Shown here piece by piece: positions 1 to 13,200 of a DNA stretch of 64,000 nucleotides. The stretch covers positions 310,001 through 374,000 of the forward strand of contig SEMN01000045.1 of assembly GCA_005408345.1 (NCBI GenBank), written 5' to 3'. The notes under the pieces were generated by a model. The model saw only the letters and a program-made list of their open reading frames with translations, ran no database searches and was not told the origin of the DNA. The translations under genes and the position numbers were made by a program. Source of the DNA: Macquaria australasica. Its lineage: Eukaryota; Chordata; Actinopteri; Centrarchiformes; Percichthyidae. The stretch's first letter is position 1. The number at the start of each line of letters is the position of its first letter.

Positions 1-166
1 CTGGTAAATTAAAGCTAGATATGCATGAAATCTGTTCTTATTCAAAACAGGCCCAGTCAAACACCATCAGCATTTCATCAGAATGCTTTATCTTGCTGAA
101 AGTGCATCAACTCACACTGTCAGGTTTGATGCTTACAGATTGCCTCTATCAACTGCCTCCCTTTAG

Positions 167-2516
167 GTGTGTGTCACCGATGAGTTCAGGGGCCTGTCGA
201 AGGATCAGCTGGTGAGGCTGCTAAGAAGTGAAGAGCTAAGAATTGAGGATGAGTACCAGGTATTCACTGCAGCCATGGACTGGGTTCTCCAAGATGTGGC
301 AAAGAGGAAAAAACATGTAGTGGAGGTGTTGGAACCAGTCCGCTTCCCTCTGCTTTCCCCACAGAGACTGTTCAAGTACATAGAGGGTAAGGAAAACACA
401 ACATGTTGCACTTCCCTTTTATATTTTACATACTTAATGATTTACATTCACAATATTGCTGTAAAATTGATTAGATGACACATTGTAAACAACATCTTGA
501 ATTTTGTTTTTAACATTTTGCGCTCAATAAAGGTATTACAGACTTCAGCCTGCGGGTGGCACTGCAGACTCTGCTGAGGGAATACACTGAAGTCACCAAG
601 TCCCCCAAAGAAAATAAGATGTACAGTCAGCTACAACCAGCCAAGATGAGACCCAGAAGAAAAGCAAGGAAATACCTCTATGCCATAGGTTCTGTTTCAA
701 ATCACTTATAGAGACGTTATAAATAAGAAATGTCAGAAATGCCATTCAATCTTGGACCTTTACTTGTTTCCTCGTGGCAGGAGGCTACACTCGGCTGCAG
801 GGCGGCCGCTGGAGTGACAGCCGGGCGCTGAGCTGTGTGGAGCGCTTCGACACCTTTAACCAGTACTGGACCACCGTGTCGTCCCTGCACCAGGCCCGCA
901 GCGGGTTGGGGGTAGCAGTACTGGAGGGCATGATCTATGTGGTGGGAGGTGAGAGAGCTGAGGCCGTCTTGTGTCTGAGGCTTGGTGTTCAAGCCCAAAA
1001 ATAAAACAATCTTCAGTCTGACAAGGAATTCTTTCTTTTTTTCACCAGGGGAGAAAGACTCAATGATTTTTGACTGCACAGAGAGATACGACCCAGTGAC
1101 AAAGCAGTGGGCCGCTGTGGCGTCTCTGAACTTTCCGCGCTGTGGAGTTGGCGTCTGCCCCTGCCACGGAGCTCTGTATGCACTTGGTAAACGCCACAGT
1201 AATGCCAATTGTTACCAGTGTTGTTTCCTGAATTGCAAACTGGGGACATGAAAGACATGGGCATATACCAGTTAGGGAAGGATTAAATATGAAAATGAAC
1301 TAACAATGAAAAGTGAAAAACCTTGCTTGAAATGATTTGTTAAAATAACCAAACATGTAAACAGAAGTAGACATGTAATGCTTGTAGACTGTTAAAAAGG
1401 AAACAAAAGCTTACAAGCAATGACACAGCTGGGTTGGGTGATAGAACCTCATCAATATCAGAACAAAACAACATGAAAAGTGGGAGAACAAAAAGCAAGT
1501 TCCACAAAATGATTCTGTGAAATTATAATGCATAACTCAGTAAGTGTAATTTAATCAATAATTCATAACCAGCGTCTTGGGAAACGTGACCTGATGATTG
1601 TACTGTGCTTTAGGTGGTTGGATTGGCTCTGAGATTGGGAAGACCATGGAACGATATGACCCAGAGGAGAACAAGTGGGAAGTCATCGGCAGCATGGCGG
1701 TTCCTCGTTACTACTTTGGCTGCTGTGAGCTACAAGGTGCATTCCTCCCCTTTTTTTTGAATGTGTACAATCCAGTGCAACTTGTAAGTGTAGATAAGAG
1801 CTGTCATCAGTTTCACACAGAAGTGCAAATGCTACTGAACCCCCCCTTTTCGCTTGGGTTTACTTCACTTTATTTCTTTACTTCTCTGATGACATCAACA
1901 CTTGGACACTCAGTGAAGCAGCTCTGAACTAAAAGCTGTTGTCTCTTCCCAGGGTTTATTTACGTGATTGGAGGAATCAGTGACGAAGGAATGGAGCTGC
2001 GCTCAGCCGAGGTGTACGACCCTATCTCCCACCGGTGGAGCGCCCTGCCCGTCATGGTCACACGGCGAGCCTACGTGGGCGTCGCCTGCCTCAATAACTG
2101 CATATACGCGGTGGGCGGCTGGAATGAGGCGCTGGGTGCACTGGAGACAGTGGAGAAGTACTGTCCAGAAGAGGTAAAGCGGGAGAGAGAAAGAGGGGGA
2201 AATGTTACTGTCAAGGGTCACTGAAGACCTTCAGTGACAATTTCATTTTCAGTCAGTTTTCCATAACACCTCTGTCCTTGTCTTTCTACAGGAGAAATGG
2301 GTTGAGGTGGCCCCAATGTCTACAGCTCGTGCTGGCGTGTCAGTGTCAGCAGTTAATGGACTGCTGTACGCGGTCGGGGGTAGGGCCGCCAGCAGAGACT
2401 TCTCTGCCCCAGTGACGGTGGACTCTGTGGAAATCTATGACCCTCACCTGGATACCTGGACTGAAGTTGGCAACATGATCACCAGCCGCTGTGACGGCGG
2501 GCTGGCTGTGCTCTGA
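167..2516 (+). CDS. ipp: Kelch/BTB protein IPP (actin-binding, CUL3-adaptor type), 3' part
   Basis: Seven exons joined at GT-AG sites: 167-386, 533-688, 781-948, 1049-1186, 1614-1736, 1953-2173, 2292-2516. They give 416 residues that align with the C-terminal 70% of human IPP (584 aa). The BTB domain and start codon lie left of the window; the first visible exon opens in phase 0 after an AG at 165-166. The first exon encodes the BACK domain (SEELRIEDEYQVF). Then come six Kelch repeats with the usual GG and Y-D-P/W pattern (GGYTRLQGGRW, GGEKDSM, GGWIGSEIG, GGISDEG, GGWNEALGALE, then the last repeat ending ITSRCDGGLAVL). IPP binds actin, and BTB-BACK-Kelch proteins commonly recruit substrates to CUL3 ligases; that role is family knowledge, not visible here. 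Convergent with tmem69. Identity is very secure because the Kelch blades match IPP rather than other KLHL proteins. Confidence 0.95.
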
Positions 2517-4940
2517 TAGCCAGGAATAATTCCAATTGTGAACGTACGTATCAGCACCTGAATCATCCCAAAACTGCATAAACTGAAGAAAAGCTATACC
2601 TTAAGAAACACCAAAGTGTGTTTCTGTCTCAAGTAGGCTTTCCCGTGATCATATATGTTATTTATACATGTTTTTCTTTTTTTATTTGGCCAGAACATTT
2701 GACATTCATTGAACATAAGAATATGCCAGCAGAAAGCAGAAAACTCTAAAACTGGAAAACGAACTTACACTTTACACTGTTACACAACTTGATCATGTCT
2801 CTATTTTCAATTCACTAAATCATTTTGCAAGATTATCAGAGTGGCAACACACTTGTTTTCTTCTTTGGTGTATTTGAAGAGAAATCGATCCTAAGGATAT
2901 TTTTTCACAGCGGAGGAGTTCTATTTTGGATGGACCAGAGAGTTTTTCTTCTCAAGTCTAAGAGTCCTATGGTAACTGAACACTGTTCTTGGATATGATG
3001 TGAAATGTGTATGTGTTTTTGTTGTACTTTGTTTTCTCTTTATTTTTCCTCAAAGAAATGTGTTGAGGCGAGTGCATTGCTACCTGTAAGATTTATCAAA
3101 CCACTTGAGCCTATTTAATAATGGAACCAAAGTCCAATGGTAAGTGATTTCTCTAAATGATTATGAACTTGAACAGCACACCACTGTTGTGTCACATCAG
3201 TGCAGTTATCACTCAATCATTTTCACTGGATTCTTTTTGTATATATGATACTATAAATAATGGTGCCTCTTAGTCACTATTTACACTTAAATCCAAGCAT
3301 GTGCAGAGTGTTTTATCATTTCATTCATCAGTGGCGCCTGATATTACTAGAATTTACATTTCATGTTGATAGACAACGTAATTACAATAATTACAATGCA
3401 CATGTTGAGAAATGTGTTGACCTTCTTTATGTTAAGTTTTCTTGTTTCCTCTTTAGATGTTGGAGCTCATCACATTTGCAAGCTGAGTGGAGCCGTTACA
3501 CAGTAACAGTATTTCCTATCGTGCTGTTATCCGTTTTCAAACAACAGAATCTTCATGTTACACAACAGTAATAACATATTTTATCGGTTGCATTTCAGAC
3601 TTAATAAACTTCATAAAAGAGCTATGTGCATGCTGGGTTTAAAATTAACTTGCATTCCATCTTTCTTCCTTTAAGATAGTTAGAATGTAATAACTTAAAA
3701 TAGGGCTCATCCAATTGTCCTGTGCAAACAGCAATACAATACACCAATTTTTTTTTTTTTTTTTTTTACAATGCCTTCCTGATGTAATAAGTTGTGGTAC
3801 GGAGGTGTGTTAGGTCTGTTTTGACAAATAAGACTAGTATGATTGCAGTCTGTACTGTGTACTGTTTGTAAAACAGGACACCACTGTAAACATGACACTG
3901 AGTTTGTACATAAAGAACATGACAAACACATCCTGAGTTGACTGTATACATTTGCAAGAGAGAGGGTTTTCTGCACTGTGCAAACAAGCTAACTACAGTA
4001 GCGACACTTGCTCTTTAAGATTACATTTGACATCCCACTGGATTAGTGGCTCCACGTTAAATGAAAAAGTGTACTCCTCAATTCAGTTTGTCTGTTGCCA
4101 TCAGCTTTCTAGTGTCCCTTTTTATTAGGCGCTGCATTCATCCGTTTGGCTGAGGTCTGCTACTGTAAAGCATCAAGGTTGTTTGGTATTGACGTGGCAC
4201 CCTTCCAAGACAAGAGTAAATGTGGGATCACTTACCTCCAGCTCTGCCACTAAAACTCAGCACTCATTCATTTACACTAAACACTTACATTGAATGTCAA
4301 TCTCCTGTAAAACTGACCTTAAAGGTTGTGATGTGTTAAAAAACATAACATCTTTACATGACTGATACAATATTTAGGCCTCTGTCATATACTGTAGCTC
4401 CTCAGGATAGAGTCAACATTAATAACAGAACTATACTGTGTGATTAACAAACTAAGAAAGCAGCTTACAAACCATTCCCCACGTATTTCTTCAGCTGTGG
4501 TTTTGACTTTTATCAGTCAGGAGTTCCACACCAATGGAAAGGAAAGTATGCAAATAGTCCCAATTGTTTATACATTGTCTCAAATTTGCAAAATCACCAA
4601 ATCCAAACACGGTATCAATTAGGGTACTTTTTGTCTGTACTTTCCCCAGCAAAGAATGTGATTCTTCAAATGTTTTCCGAAAATGATACGTTTCACTCAT
4701 TTCAAAGTCTGTCGTGTTCTACTTTTGGATATTTCAATCTACATCTTCACGAGTCAGAACTTTCTGTGCCCATTTTGCAACTTAAAACTGTTCTTGTTCA
4801 TTTTCTAAATGATATGCCACATTTATATATGTTACATTTGTCCCAGAAGACTATTATATAAGTAGCAAAATTACTGCTGTGAGTTGGTGTACAGCATGAA
4901 CAAACCAGACTGTCTGCAGATCTGCACTTAATTTCCAGTT
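2517..4940. other. ipp 3'UTR and convergent ipp/tmem69 spacer
   Basis: AT-rich, with no exon-like open frame. A plus-strand AATAAA at 3603-3608 is a plausible ipp poly(A) signal. A poly(T) run sits at 3750-3769. The small open frames in this stretch are short and have no recognisable protein similarity. Confidence 0.6.
3603..3608 (+). terminator. Candidate ipp poly(A) signal
   Basis: AATAAA about 1.09 kb after the ipp stop codon, on the coding strand. It is the first clear canonical hexamer I noticed; earlier non-canonical sites are possible. Confidence 0.4.
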
Positions 4941-4946
4941 TTTATT
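4941..4946 (-). terminator. tmem69 poly(A) signal
   Basis: TTTATT on the plus strand reads AATAAA on the minus strand, 39 bases beyond the tmem69 stop codon. A 3'UTR this short is plausible given the convergent ipp gene. Confidence 0.6.
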
Positions 4947-4984
4947 AAGTCCATGTGTCTCAAAGTACAAAGTGTCCTCCTAAA

Positions 4985-5847
4985 TCACTTCTGAATCTCT
5001 TTGATCTTCTTCTCTGCGCAGAATTTTTTTATTGTCAGGGTAGCCACCAGGGAGAAGGTGGCGACCAGAGTGAGGACAGTTCGCATGGCTTTGAACCAGG
5101 AGGGGTAGCCAGGCAGCAGGGTCAGGTCATAGTGCAGAGAGAGACCCAGTCCCATAATAACTACCAGGGCTCCCTCTGCAATGTTGTCCCTGCAGAGCAG
5201 TGCCAGCCAGGCCAGAAGCGACGGCACCACACTGTTGCCCAAGTTCATCCAGTCAGGCTGAGCAGGACTACCGGCAGGGATGGCAAACCCCCAGCGGGCA
5301 CCTCCAAGGAAGGAGACTATAGAGGCTCCGTAGACCACTTGAGCATAAGCCAGTTCAGGGTAGAAGGACTGTGTGGCGGCCATCAGCAGAGGAACAGACA
5401 CAAAGGGCATGAGCCCAGAGAAACCGAGGCACAGAGCTGGTTTGGGAGCCTGGGTGAGGGCACTCAAACGGAAACCTTCTTTGCTGTGGCCTCTCTCTGA
5501 GGCGCCTTGTGAATCTCCGTGACAGAGACGTGAGGCAGGCCAGCTCACGGGCCTGATGCTCAGCAGCCGGTTGGTGGAAGTGAGTCTGCATGGAATTAAC
5601 ACTGAGGAGGCTTGGGAGTGAAACAGCAGCTGAGCTTGTGTTGTGTGGTTTGGTGCTCTGCTTATCTGCTGAAGACATCTCCATACTGGAACCTGAGAAC
5701 ACAAAGATAAAATACTTCTTGTTGTTATATACTGCTGGCACATGCAGTACCATGCAGTATTTATTAGTAAGCAATTGATCCAACAGTCAAATATTCTTTT
5801 AGTCTTACCCCAGAAATTATGCGTCTTCCAGGTGCAAATCTAATCAT
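4985..5847 (-). CDS. tmem69: Transmembrane protein 69 (DUF3429 family)
   Basis: Two coding exons on the minus strand: 5847-5809 (13 residues, starting MIRFAPGRRIISG) and 5692-4985, joined in phase 0, giving 248 aa. The second exon has no in-frame start codon near its 5' end, so the upstream exon with ATG at 5847 is needed; its donor is a good gtaaga. The C-terminal 150 residues match human TMEM69: KPALCLGFSGLMPFV, YGASIVSFLGGARWGFA, a PDWMNLGNS turn, LPGYPSWFKAMR and a basic tail. I count about five hydrophobic segments. The basic, acid-poor N-terminus looks like a mitochondrial presequence (inference). Its molecular function is unknown. A likely noncoding first exon ends at a gtaagt donor at 6094-6089, placing the promoter back to back with gpbp1l1. 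Confidence 0.93.
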
Positions 5848-6094
5848 TTTCAATCTAAAAAAAAGACACGTCATTAATCAGTAATAAAACAGTTCCCACA
5901 GCAGTCTGGGGTTTTATTTATGATATAACTGCCCCAGGCTGACGTGCTATTAACAGCTAGCAAGCAACCACTTGCTCAACCTGATGCAATACAGAGCTAT
6001 CCTACTGTAACAACCTATAAACCACATATGTTGACGTTACCCTTTAATTGTTTGTCATTCAGTGGTTTGCCAAGGCCACCGCAGGCATACTTAC

Positions 6095-6519
6095 ATAGAG
6101 TTAATAGTTACAAAGTTAACGTTAACTAGCTAAACTAGAGGTCGTTTGCTGGCTGCCATTCTATCGGCGCTCGATTAAATGCCTGTCCGCTGATCTTCCC
6201 AAGCTGAATGAGACTGGTTCTGACATCGACTGGTTTGGCTCGCGGTGGCGGGGGCGGTATTAAGTTATATTCAAGATGGCAAAATCACACGAAAAGTGCT
6301 ACCAACGCCGTATTCCAAGAATATTTTGAAAAATATGCAAAATGTGTTATGTGGTAATTTTAGCTATGGGCATATTGTTTTATTTAAAAAGAAAAGTATT
6401 TACAGAAGCTGCACTGTTAAGCCGGTGCGAGTTTAAAAACACCATGGAACCTCGTTAAGTTGCATAATCACGGCAGAGGTTGAACGCAGCATCATTGAGG
6501 CTGTTCGAGTCCCTCAGCG
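6095..6519. promoter_or_regulatory. Divergent promoter region, tmem69 / gpbp1l1
   Basis: On the minus strand a gtaagt donor (plus-strand acttac at 6089-6094) would end a noncoding tmem69 exon starting at 6095. On the plus strand a gcg|gtaagc donor at 6519/6520 would end a noncoding gpbp1l1 first exon. Both transcription starts should therefore lie inside this roughly 400 bp. The segment is richer in CpG than its surroundings (ctcgcggtggcgggggcggt near 6240) and has no TATA box that I can place. The exon calls are inferred from splice signals only. Confidence 0.5.
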
Positions 6520-7509
6520 GTAAGCGCCCCGAAAACCCAAACAAACACCAATAGACGCTTTATTAAAGAGGTTCATAGTCGCGGAAACGTGCAGAGTCGT
6601 TAATGTTTGCAGATTATATATATGTGTGTATTTGAATAATTCTCTGTTGGAGGCCATCTTGCTCAGGAGAAGGTAACGGCTACACGGTACCTCGCTAGCA
6701 TTTAGCAAGCTGATAAATGTGTGCTGCCGCTGCTAAGGTAGCCATTTTGAAACTCTGTTGTTCCAACGAAGCCAGGTCTGTTTACCTCTATTGTATGTTG
6801 GTGACAGCTGCTTAAATAGACCGTTTTAACCACCGTGAGCATATTAAATGCGTTTTTACTTTGCTAAGCCCCCTAACCGCGCTAATTCGTCTCAACTGCC
6901 TAGCAGTTTTCGTGGGCTAGTTTGCCAACAGGCTGGGTAACGACAGCTAGTAGCTAACAGTTGCTACGCTAACGTTAACCTTACTTCACCAAGCGGAGTC
7001 AGCTAGAAACAGAGTTAGGACAGGTCTGATAACGTTATTAGTTAGCGATTAATGTTGACTAGTTGGCTAACACCATGGCCGCTTTGCGTCTTAATTTATT
7101 TCGATGCACTTTAATCCATAACATTACTCGGCTAGTTAGCTTGCTGAAACGTGCATGTAACGTTACTGTGTGCTGAACTGGTCTGCTGCAGTGTTTGTGT
7201 ACATATGGGTTCCCCACCGTGTATAATAATATGATAGTGTGGGCTTTCCAAGATTAGCAGTATTTGCGTTGCCGTCATTCATTGTTTCACAGCGATGTGA
7301 CTGTCTGTGCTGTAGCCCGTGTCCGTGGCAAACCCACTGATGTTGAGCTGTTACGTGAACGAGTTCATGGTAGTTTGTGCATACAGGGTTTATTTTTGTT
7401 TAGGCCTAGATGTTAAAGCGATATATTACACACACACATCGCATGATTGAAAATGTTGTAGGACTGAAGAATCGCTCTTGAGATGGTAAACCTCAGTTTC
7501 ACCCAGCGT

Positions 7510-7541
<32 letters not shown>

Positions 7542-10190
7542 CAGGCGTGTTTAGATGCGCAGCAGTCTGGGAAGAAAGTGTTCAAGTTATTTTTACACTG
7601 GTATAAATATTTCATTTACCAAAGCCGACACAATTTTATAAAAGAGCCAGCTTTCAGCATGGTTCTCAGATCACTGAATCATGATTATTCTCTCGTACCT
7701 CTCAAAATGTATTTGAAGTGTCAAACACGGTTTCTTTTAAGACATTGATTTGCCTCTTGAATTGGACGCTATTTGGGTGTTTTTAATAAGGATATTCAGT
7801 ATCTGTCATAATGTCTGACATACCTTTTGGATATTTGCAGTCACCCAGGTATAGAGATATGAAGGGAAATGTTGAAAGCTTAATTTTTCAGTTTTCTCAG
7901 TTAGCAGTTTACCAGGCACACCTAACTAAAACTGAACAGTCCTGCAATAAATGTGTTATAAAGAGATCTTGACTCAACTTAATGGTTAATTTGGAAGCTG
8001 TAGTTTGTGGAGCTGTTACATTATATTGCATTATACTGAGGTGTGTTTTTCTAATACTTTGAGCAATGTTGTGTCCACCCCATTTATGTCAATAAGGGTT
8101 GACAAAACATTAGAAACCCTTCACAATGCAGTTCAACAGCACTACAAACATACAGCTGAATCAACACCTCTAAAACTGGCAACTAAATGTACGTGTGTGT
8201 GTGTATTTTTGAACCTGGAGCCTTTTTTTTTTCTTTCATTTTTTTGATTGACGCCAACACTGTTTAATGTTTAATGCAGATCTGTTTCTGTGCAGATACC
8301 AGTGAACCCTTGGCAAGAAGAACAGAAAACTGCACTGAAACTTCACGTGTGAGAAACAACTCATTCCAGAAGGAAAGCAAAGACCCACTTGACACATTTT
8401 GGACGCGTGCTATTTTTTTTTTTTTCAACCTTCATTTTTTTTTCCCGAGAGAAAGGAGTTGATTGAGCTGTCGTGAGGATTTCTTTTTGGATGCGTTTAA
8501 TCATTGTTAAAGGACTCTTGTGCATCATATGACACAAAGCCCGTTTGACTTGTGGAAGATTTTCGTTTGGCTTTTGAGCTTGCATATCTATGAAATCAGA
8601 GCTATACCCTATATCTGCTTCAATCCGAAAACGGCAGATAATTAAATGGGCGACATACAAATGTGATATTAAAACATATAAAGATATAAACAGCATTATA
8701 ATGCATCATCCAGCAGCATCTCTATTTCACTAACCAAAAACTGAAAATGATGGCAATGTAACATAGGGTTTTACTTCCTTCATTGTCATGTGACTTTGAA
8801 CCTTTTGAGCATTATTTTCTTCAAACTCAGTCTTTTTCATCAGTTTAATGAGGTGAGCAGTGGTTTTCAGTGACCTCCATTGCCAATAAAAGACTGTCTC
8901 TGAACTCATTTTTCTTTTTTTGCGTGCGTTACAGTAGATCTTAAAATGATTCGGTAAAAGGCGAGTCGGTGTAAAAACATACTGGCACACAGTGTGGCAG
9001 GACAACGCCTGTCTCTCTCCCCCCATCTGGTGTCAAAGTGGAACTGCTACACAAACTGCTGTCCGTATTCCAGGGCAGACGACTTTCACAGACTGCTTCC
9101 TTATATTAACAATAAGAACCTGGCTCTTCCTCACCGTTGGGACAAATCACCTGTCAAATCAGTTCATTTTGCCAATCAGCATAAAGTCCAATCAGGTTTT
9201 GAGTCTCACTCCTGACAATAAGGGCAAATGGTTCAAGTAAATTGGTGAAGGATTCAGTCTGCCTGGACTGGAAACAGGAGCACTCGGAATTCATCAGAGA
9301 CGTGACCGGCACAGGGGCTGCTTGGGAATCTGGTTCAAGAAGGAAAATCGTCCCCTCGTAGACCTCTGTGCTTCTGCTTTAAATTTAACTTCCTGCTTGG
9401 CCAGTTTTCTGGATCGTCATTCCAGATCATTCCTGCGACCTTTTGACCCATCTCTCAGTGTTTCACCCTGGACGAAGGGATCTGCCTCTGGGGAAAGGGG
9501 CTGTACTGTCCTGGAGGAGGTGGAGAGGGGGTTGTCGGTGTGCTGCTCCCTGTCTGTCAGTGCCAACAGGCCTGAGGAACCGAGCCCAGCCGGACCGAGA
9601 GAGGAGGCAGAGGACTTCAGAGCCACAGTCTCTGGGGTAATGATAAAGTTTCACCTGACTGACTCGGCTAGGGCAAACATGCTTGGATGTAGCCGATAGC
9701 CATGAAATGAACTGCTGTAGGGTGATCCTTGACACGTCATTTGTCAACTTTTTGTGGGTAGCAGGTGTAAATTTTCCACCTTGTATGCGTAATGGTTTTA
9801 AAGTCACATTAGAAAATTAAGCAAAATCAAGCATGAAGACCTATATACATTTATCACATACACACGTTGCAAAGTAATACTTGTATTATGCTGCACAAGA
9901 TATTTTCCATCCAGGCTGTCAACCACTTATCAGCTTCACAGGCACAGCTGCAGCAAGTCGAGCTTTGTTGTCTTCTGCTAAGAATAGGAGTCTTTTTTGG
10001 CTTGTCTTGAGGGAGACCTTTACCCACTGAATTTCGAAATAACTGATGGTAGACAAAACACTTGAAAGAGATGACATGAAGTCAAAGCTAGATGGACGTG
10101 AAAGGGAATTTGATTCAGTGTCAGAGATTCATGTTTCTGTGCCTGAAGTGGCTGAATCTGAATTTAAAAAATGTCCATTTCTTTTGTTAG
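6520..10190 (+). other. gpbp1l1 5' noncoding region (introns and probable 5'UTR exon)
   Basis: Lies between the candidate first exon and the exon carrying the start codon. It holds a CA microsatellite at 7510-7538. A GC-richer block at about 9240-9640 (ctgtactgtcctggaggagg and onward) contains a 125-codon open frame with no recognisable similarity; it may be a 5'UTR exon. No conserved coding exon was found. Confidence 0.4.
7510..7538. repeat. (AC)n microsatellite
   Basis: Pure AC dinucleotide run of about 14 units. Confidence 0.95.
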
Positions 10191-10245
10191 ATCCTGGCCA
10201 TGAGGTTTGATGCCTCGATCCACTGACCGGAAACACTGGACCTAA

Positions 10246-13200
10246 ATGGCGCAGCATGACTTTGTCCCTGCCTGGCTTAACTTCTCCACGCCCCAGCCTG
10301 CCAAGGTGTGTACGTGTGTTTGTGTACTGTATTTATTTGAGTGTGTGCTAGTTGATCACAGGAAAAAATGGCGATTGAGACAGCTTGAAATTAGAACTGT
10401 CAGAGTCACTGCCCTAACACCCTTTTTAGTGAATGTGCATCTGTACACCTGAGTTTGTGTGTGTGTGTGTGTGTGTGTGTAGTCACCCTCAGGGACTGAC
10501 AAGCGCGGTCAGTACATGGTCCAGCAGAGGGTCACCTAGACATTGTGTACTTTCATGAAAAAGACTGATAATAGAAGAAAAGAATTTTAATAATGTCAAA
10601 TGACAACTCAGCATACTGGTGGAGGATTTAATGGAGAGGGTTTTGTGATTTTTGCTTCCAAGCATTACTAAGTCTGCGGTGTTCTTTTCCAAATGGGCAT
10701 GGGATTAAATTGCTATTTGGACAAAATTGCAGGCTCTTGCAGATAAACTAAACATGGTATGACTTTGCTGTGATTCAATGACGAATCATGAATCGAATTC
10801 CGAAAGAGTGATTTCAGATGTTCAGGGTAGAGATAGATCTATATAAAATGTATAGAATGATATGTGACTGGGGTTTTTAGGCTACATTCACACTGCAAGT
10901 TTTAGTGCTCAATTTGGATTTGTTGCTCAGATCAGCTGTTTTTTGTTTGGCTGTTCACATTATTTTTTAATTGTGGCCAATATCAAATTCCAGTGTGACC
11001 TGGTCACGCTCCTGAACTGACCCATATGGGTGATGGAACAATAACAAAGACGTCCCTCGCTGCGCGCTGTCGTCCTGAAGTAAACATGGAGGCCACTGAA
11101 GTCAGTGTTTACGGTTTCATTTATAAGTTGATGTGCAGTGGAAGCCAGTAAATTCGTGAGCAGATGATGAGGACGAGGAGAAAGAAAGCCAAATTTTTAA
11201 TTTCTAAATTTAATTAATGTTTGTATTCACAGAGTGACTCCCGCCAGGGCAGAACTGGGACAAATGTTGTTCTTGATTGACATAAAAGTCACATAAATTC
11301 TGTTCAGACTGAGGTTGCACTGCAAAAAATCCATCCTGTATCTGATTTAGGACCACATATGAAAGTGACGCAAATCAGAATTAAAAAGATCAGTTTCCAT
11401 ATGATTTGTGCTGTTCACACTGTTATGAAAAGAACAGATCTGAGTCTCGTATGAGCAAAAACAAACCCAGATATGGGCCACTTTTGCCTGCAGTCTGAAC
11501 GTAGCCTTAGTTATCCTAATATGACTACGTTTAAAAGCTGCGTAACAGTTAAGTTATGAAGTTATACAGTTTTCTGAAATCTCTTAATTGCTGTAGCTGA
11601 GTGAAACAGACAAGTACTCAACCTGCTCTGCTGTCATCTCCATATTATCAGTTATTTGTCTTTCTATCATTCTGGTATTCAGACCGAATGGCAGTTTAGT
11701 TACCAGTCCATTATTCAGTCTGACTGTTTTTGGTTAATATAGAACCATGCATTATAATAAGTAAAGTAAGCTTACAAAAAATAAACGGCAATCAATATTA
11801 CATCTTGCATGACATAATGCATGACGAGGTATCCCAATATAGGAAAACAACAGGCAGACAGAGGGTTAGGGCCGCTGATTCCATTGTTTTCCTGTAATCA
11901 GGGAGCATTATCACTGTTAAAACATGGACACTAACCAATGAGACAAAGGCTGTGTTTAATGAATTCCTTTAAAAAAAGCTGTTGAGCTGTCTGACTGTCC
12001 ATCTGAGATTATGAGTGTGTGTTTCTCCTGTGCAGAGCTCAGTGTAATCTGTGAGTCGGGAAGTTGCCTAGGTGGCCTGTCTGTGCAATCAAGAGTGAAG
12101 ACAGAGAAATAAGTGCACAGTCACTGTCCTGCTGACACATGACTTCACCTCAATGTCATTTGTGCTAGGGGTTGGAGCTACAGTTTATTCTCCTACGTCT
12201 TTTGTACATGAAAATGCTGTGTATTGTCTGTCGAAGTTATAAAAATTCCTCGAGCTGACGCTTGCAGGGTAGACTGAAGAACACAATCTAATTAGATTTT
12301 TGATTTGAACATTATCAACCTGCATTGACACAGCTAAGAATGATCTACATTGTGTTTTTCTGGTCTTGCTGGCTTCCATAGCAGCACATTTCTCATGATA
12401 AAGCATTCCAGGACTGTTTTTAGTTCCTATCATGTCTGTTTGTGTTCACTTTTGCTCCCTAAGAATAGATCTCTACATTGACGTTTTCACTTTAAGTTAT
12501 TTTAGTTCTCCGAGGGAGTAAGAGAGGAACTCGGAGTATGGAGAGGAGTTATGCTAATCTAAGTTTCTTCACAGGGACAAAGATAACGTAGAGAAAAAAG
12601 AATGTCCTGGAATAGCTGTTTTGTAGTTTTCTGTTCTTTACCCTGAAAGAGACGCGTTTTTCATTGTGTCGAGTCCCACTTTGACTAACCTTGTCCCCTT
12701 TCTGTCCTCCTCCAGTCCCCTGCTGCCAACCTTGAGAAACAAGGTGAGCCCCACCTCCACAGAGACGGCAGAACCGCTGTGAGCCGCCGCCGCCACAACT
12801 CCTCTGATGGTTTCTTCAACAACGGCTCCCTGCGCGCTCCAGCAGGTAACAGTTCAGAGCTTATTGCTAACCCTGTTATTGTTATTACAGGGCTTAACTG
12901 TGTAAAGGAAAGCAACTGTGAGATGAGTTTAGTAACTGCATTTCTAACACTGTAGTGCTGGTATAACACAGCACAGTGTAACAAAATAATCTCTAATAAT
13001 CTCTAATAAGAACTAATAAAGATAACGGTGTAAGTTGTCCCGCCCTACAAGTGCAACATAACCAACAGAAGGATGAGGGAGATGTCAATCAAGTGCAGTT
13101 TGTACACATCAACACAGTCCTGAGAAGAGGTCTAATCAGGCAGCATAAGTGGAAACACCTGCGTGGGTGGACTATGGGTGTGTAGAGGCTTTAAACTCAT

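Larger units (their letters stand above)
10306..12715 (+). other. gpbp1l1 intron with inverted-repeat element
   Basis: Intron after the start-codon exon. Contains a GT microsatellite (10455-10480) and the inverted-repeat element at 10879-11507. The rest is AT-rich with no exon-like frame. Confidence 0.7.

Noticed and set aside
4955..5500. 181-codon plus-strand open frame
   Set aside because: Antisense shadow of the tmem69 coding exon, which has clear family similarity on the minus strand.
9322..9699. 125-codon open frame upstream of gpbp1l1
   Set aside because: No recognisable family, and overlapping frames are open too because the block is GC-rich; a 5'UTR exon is more likely.
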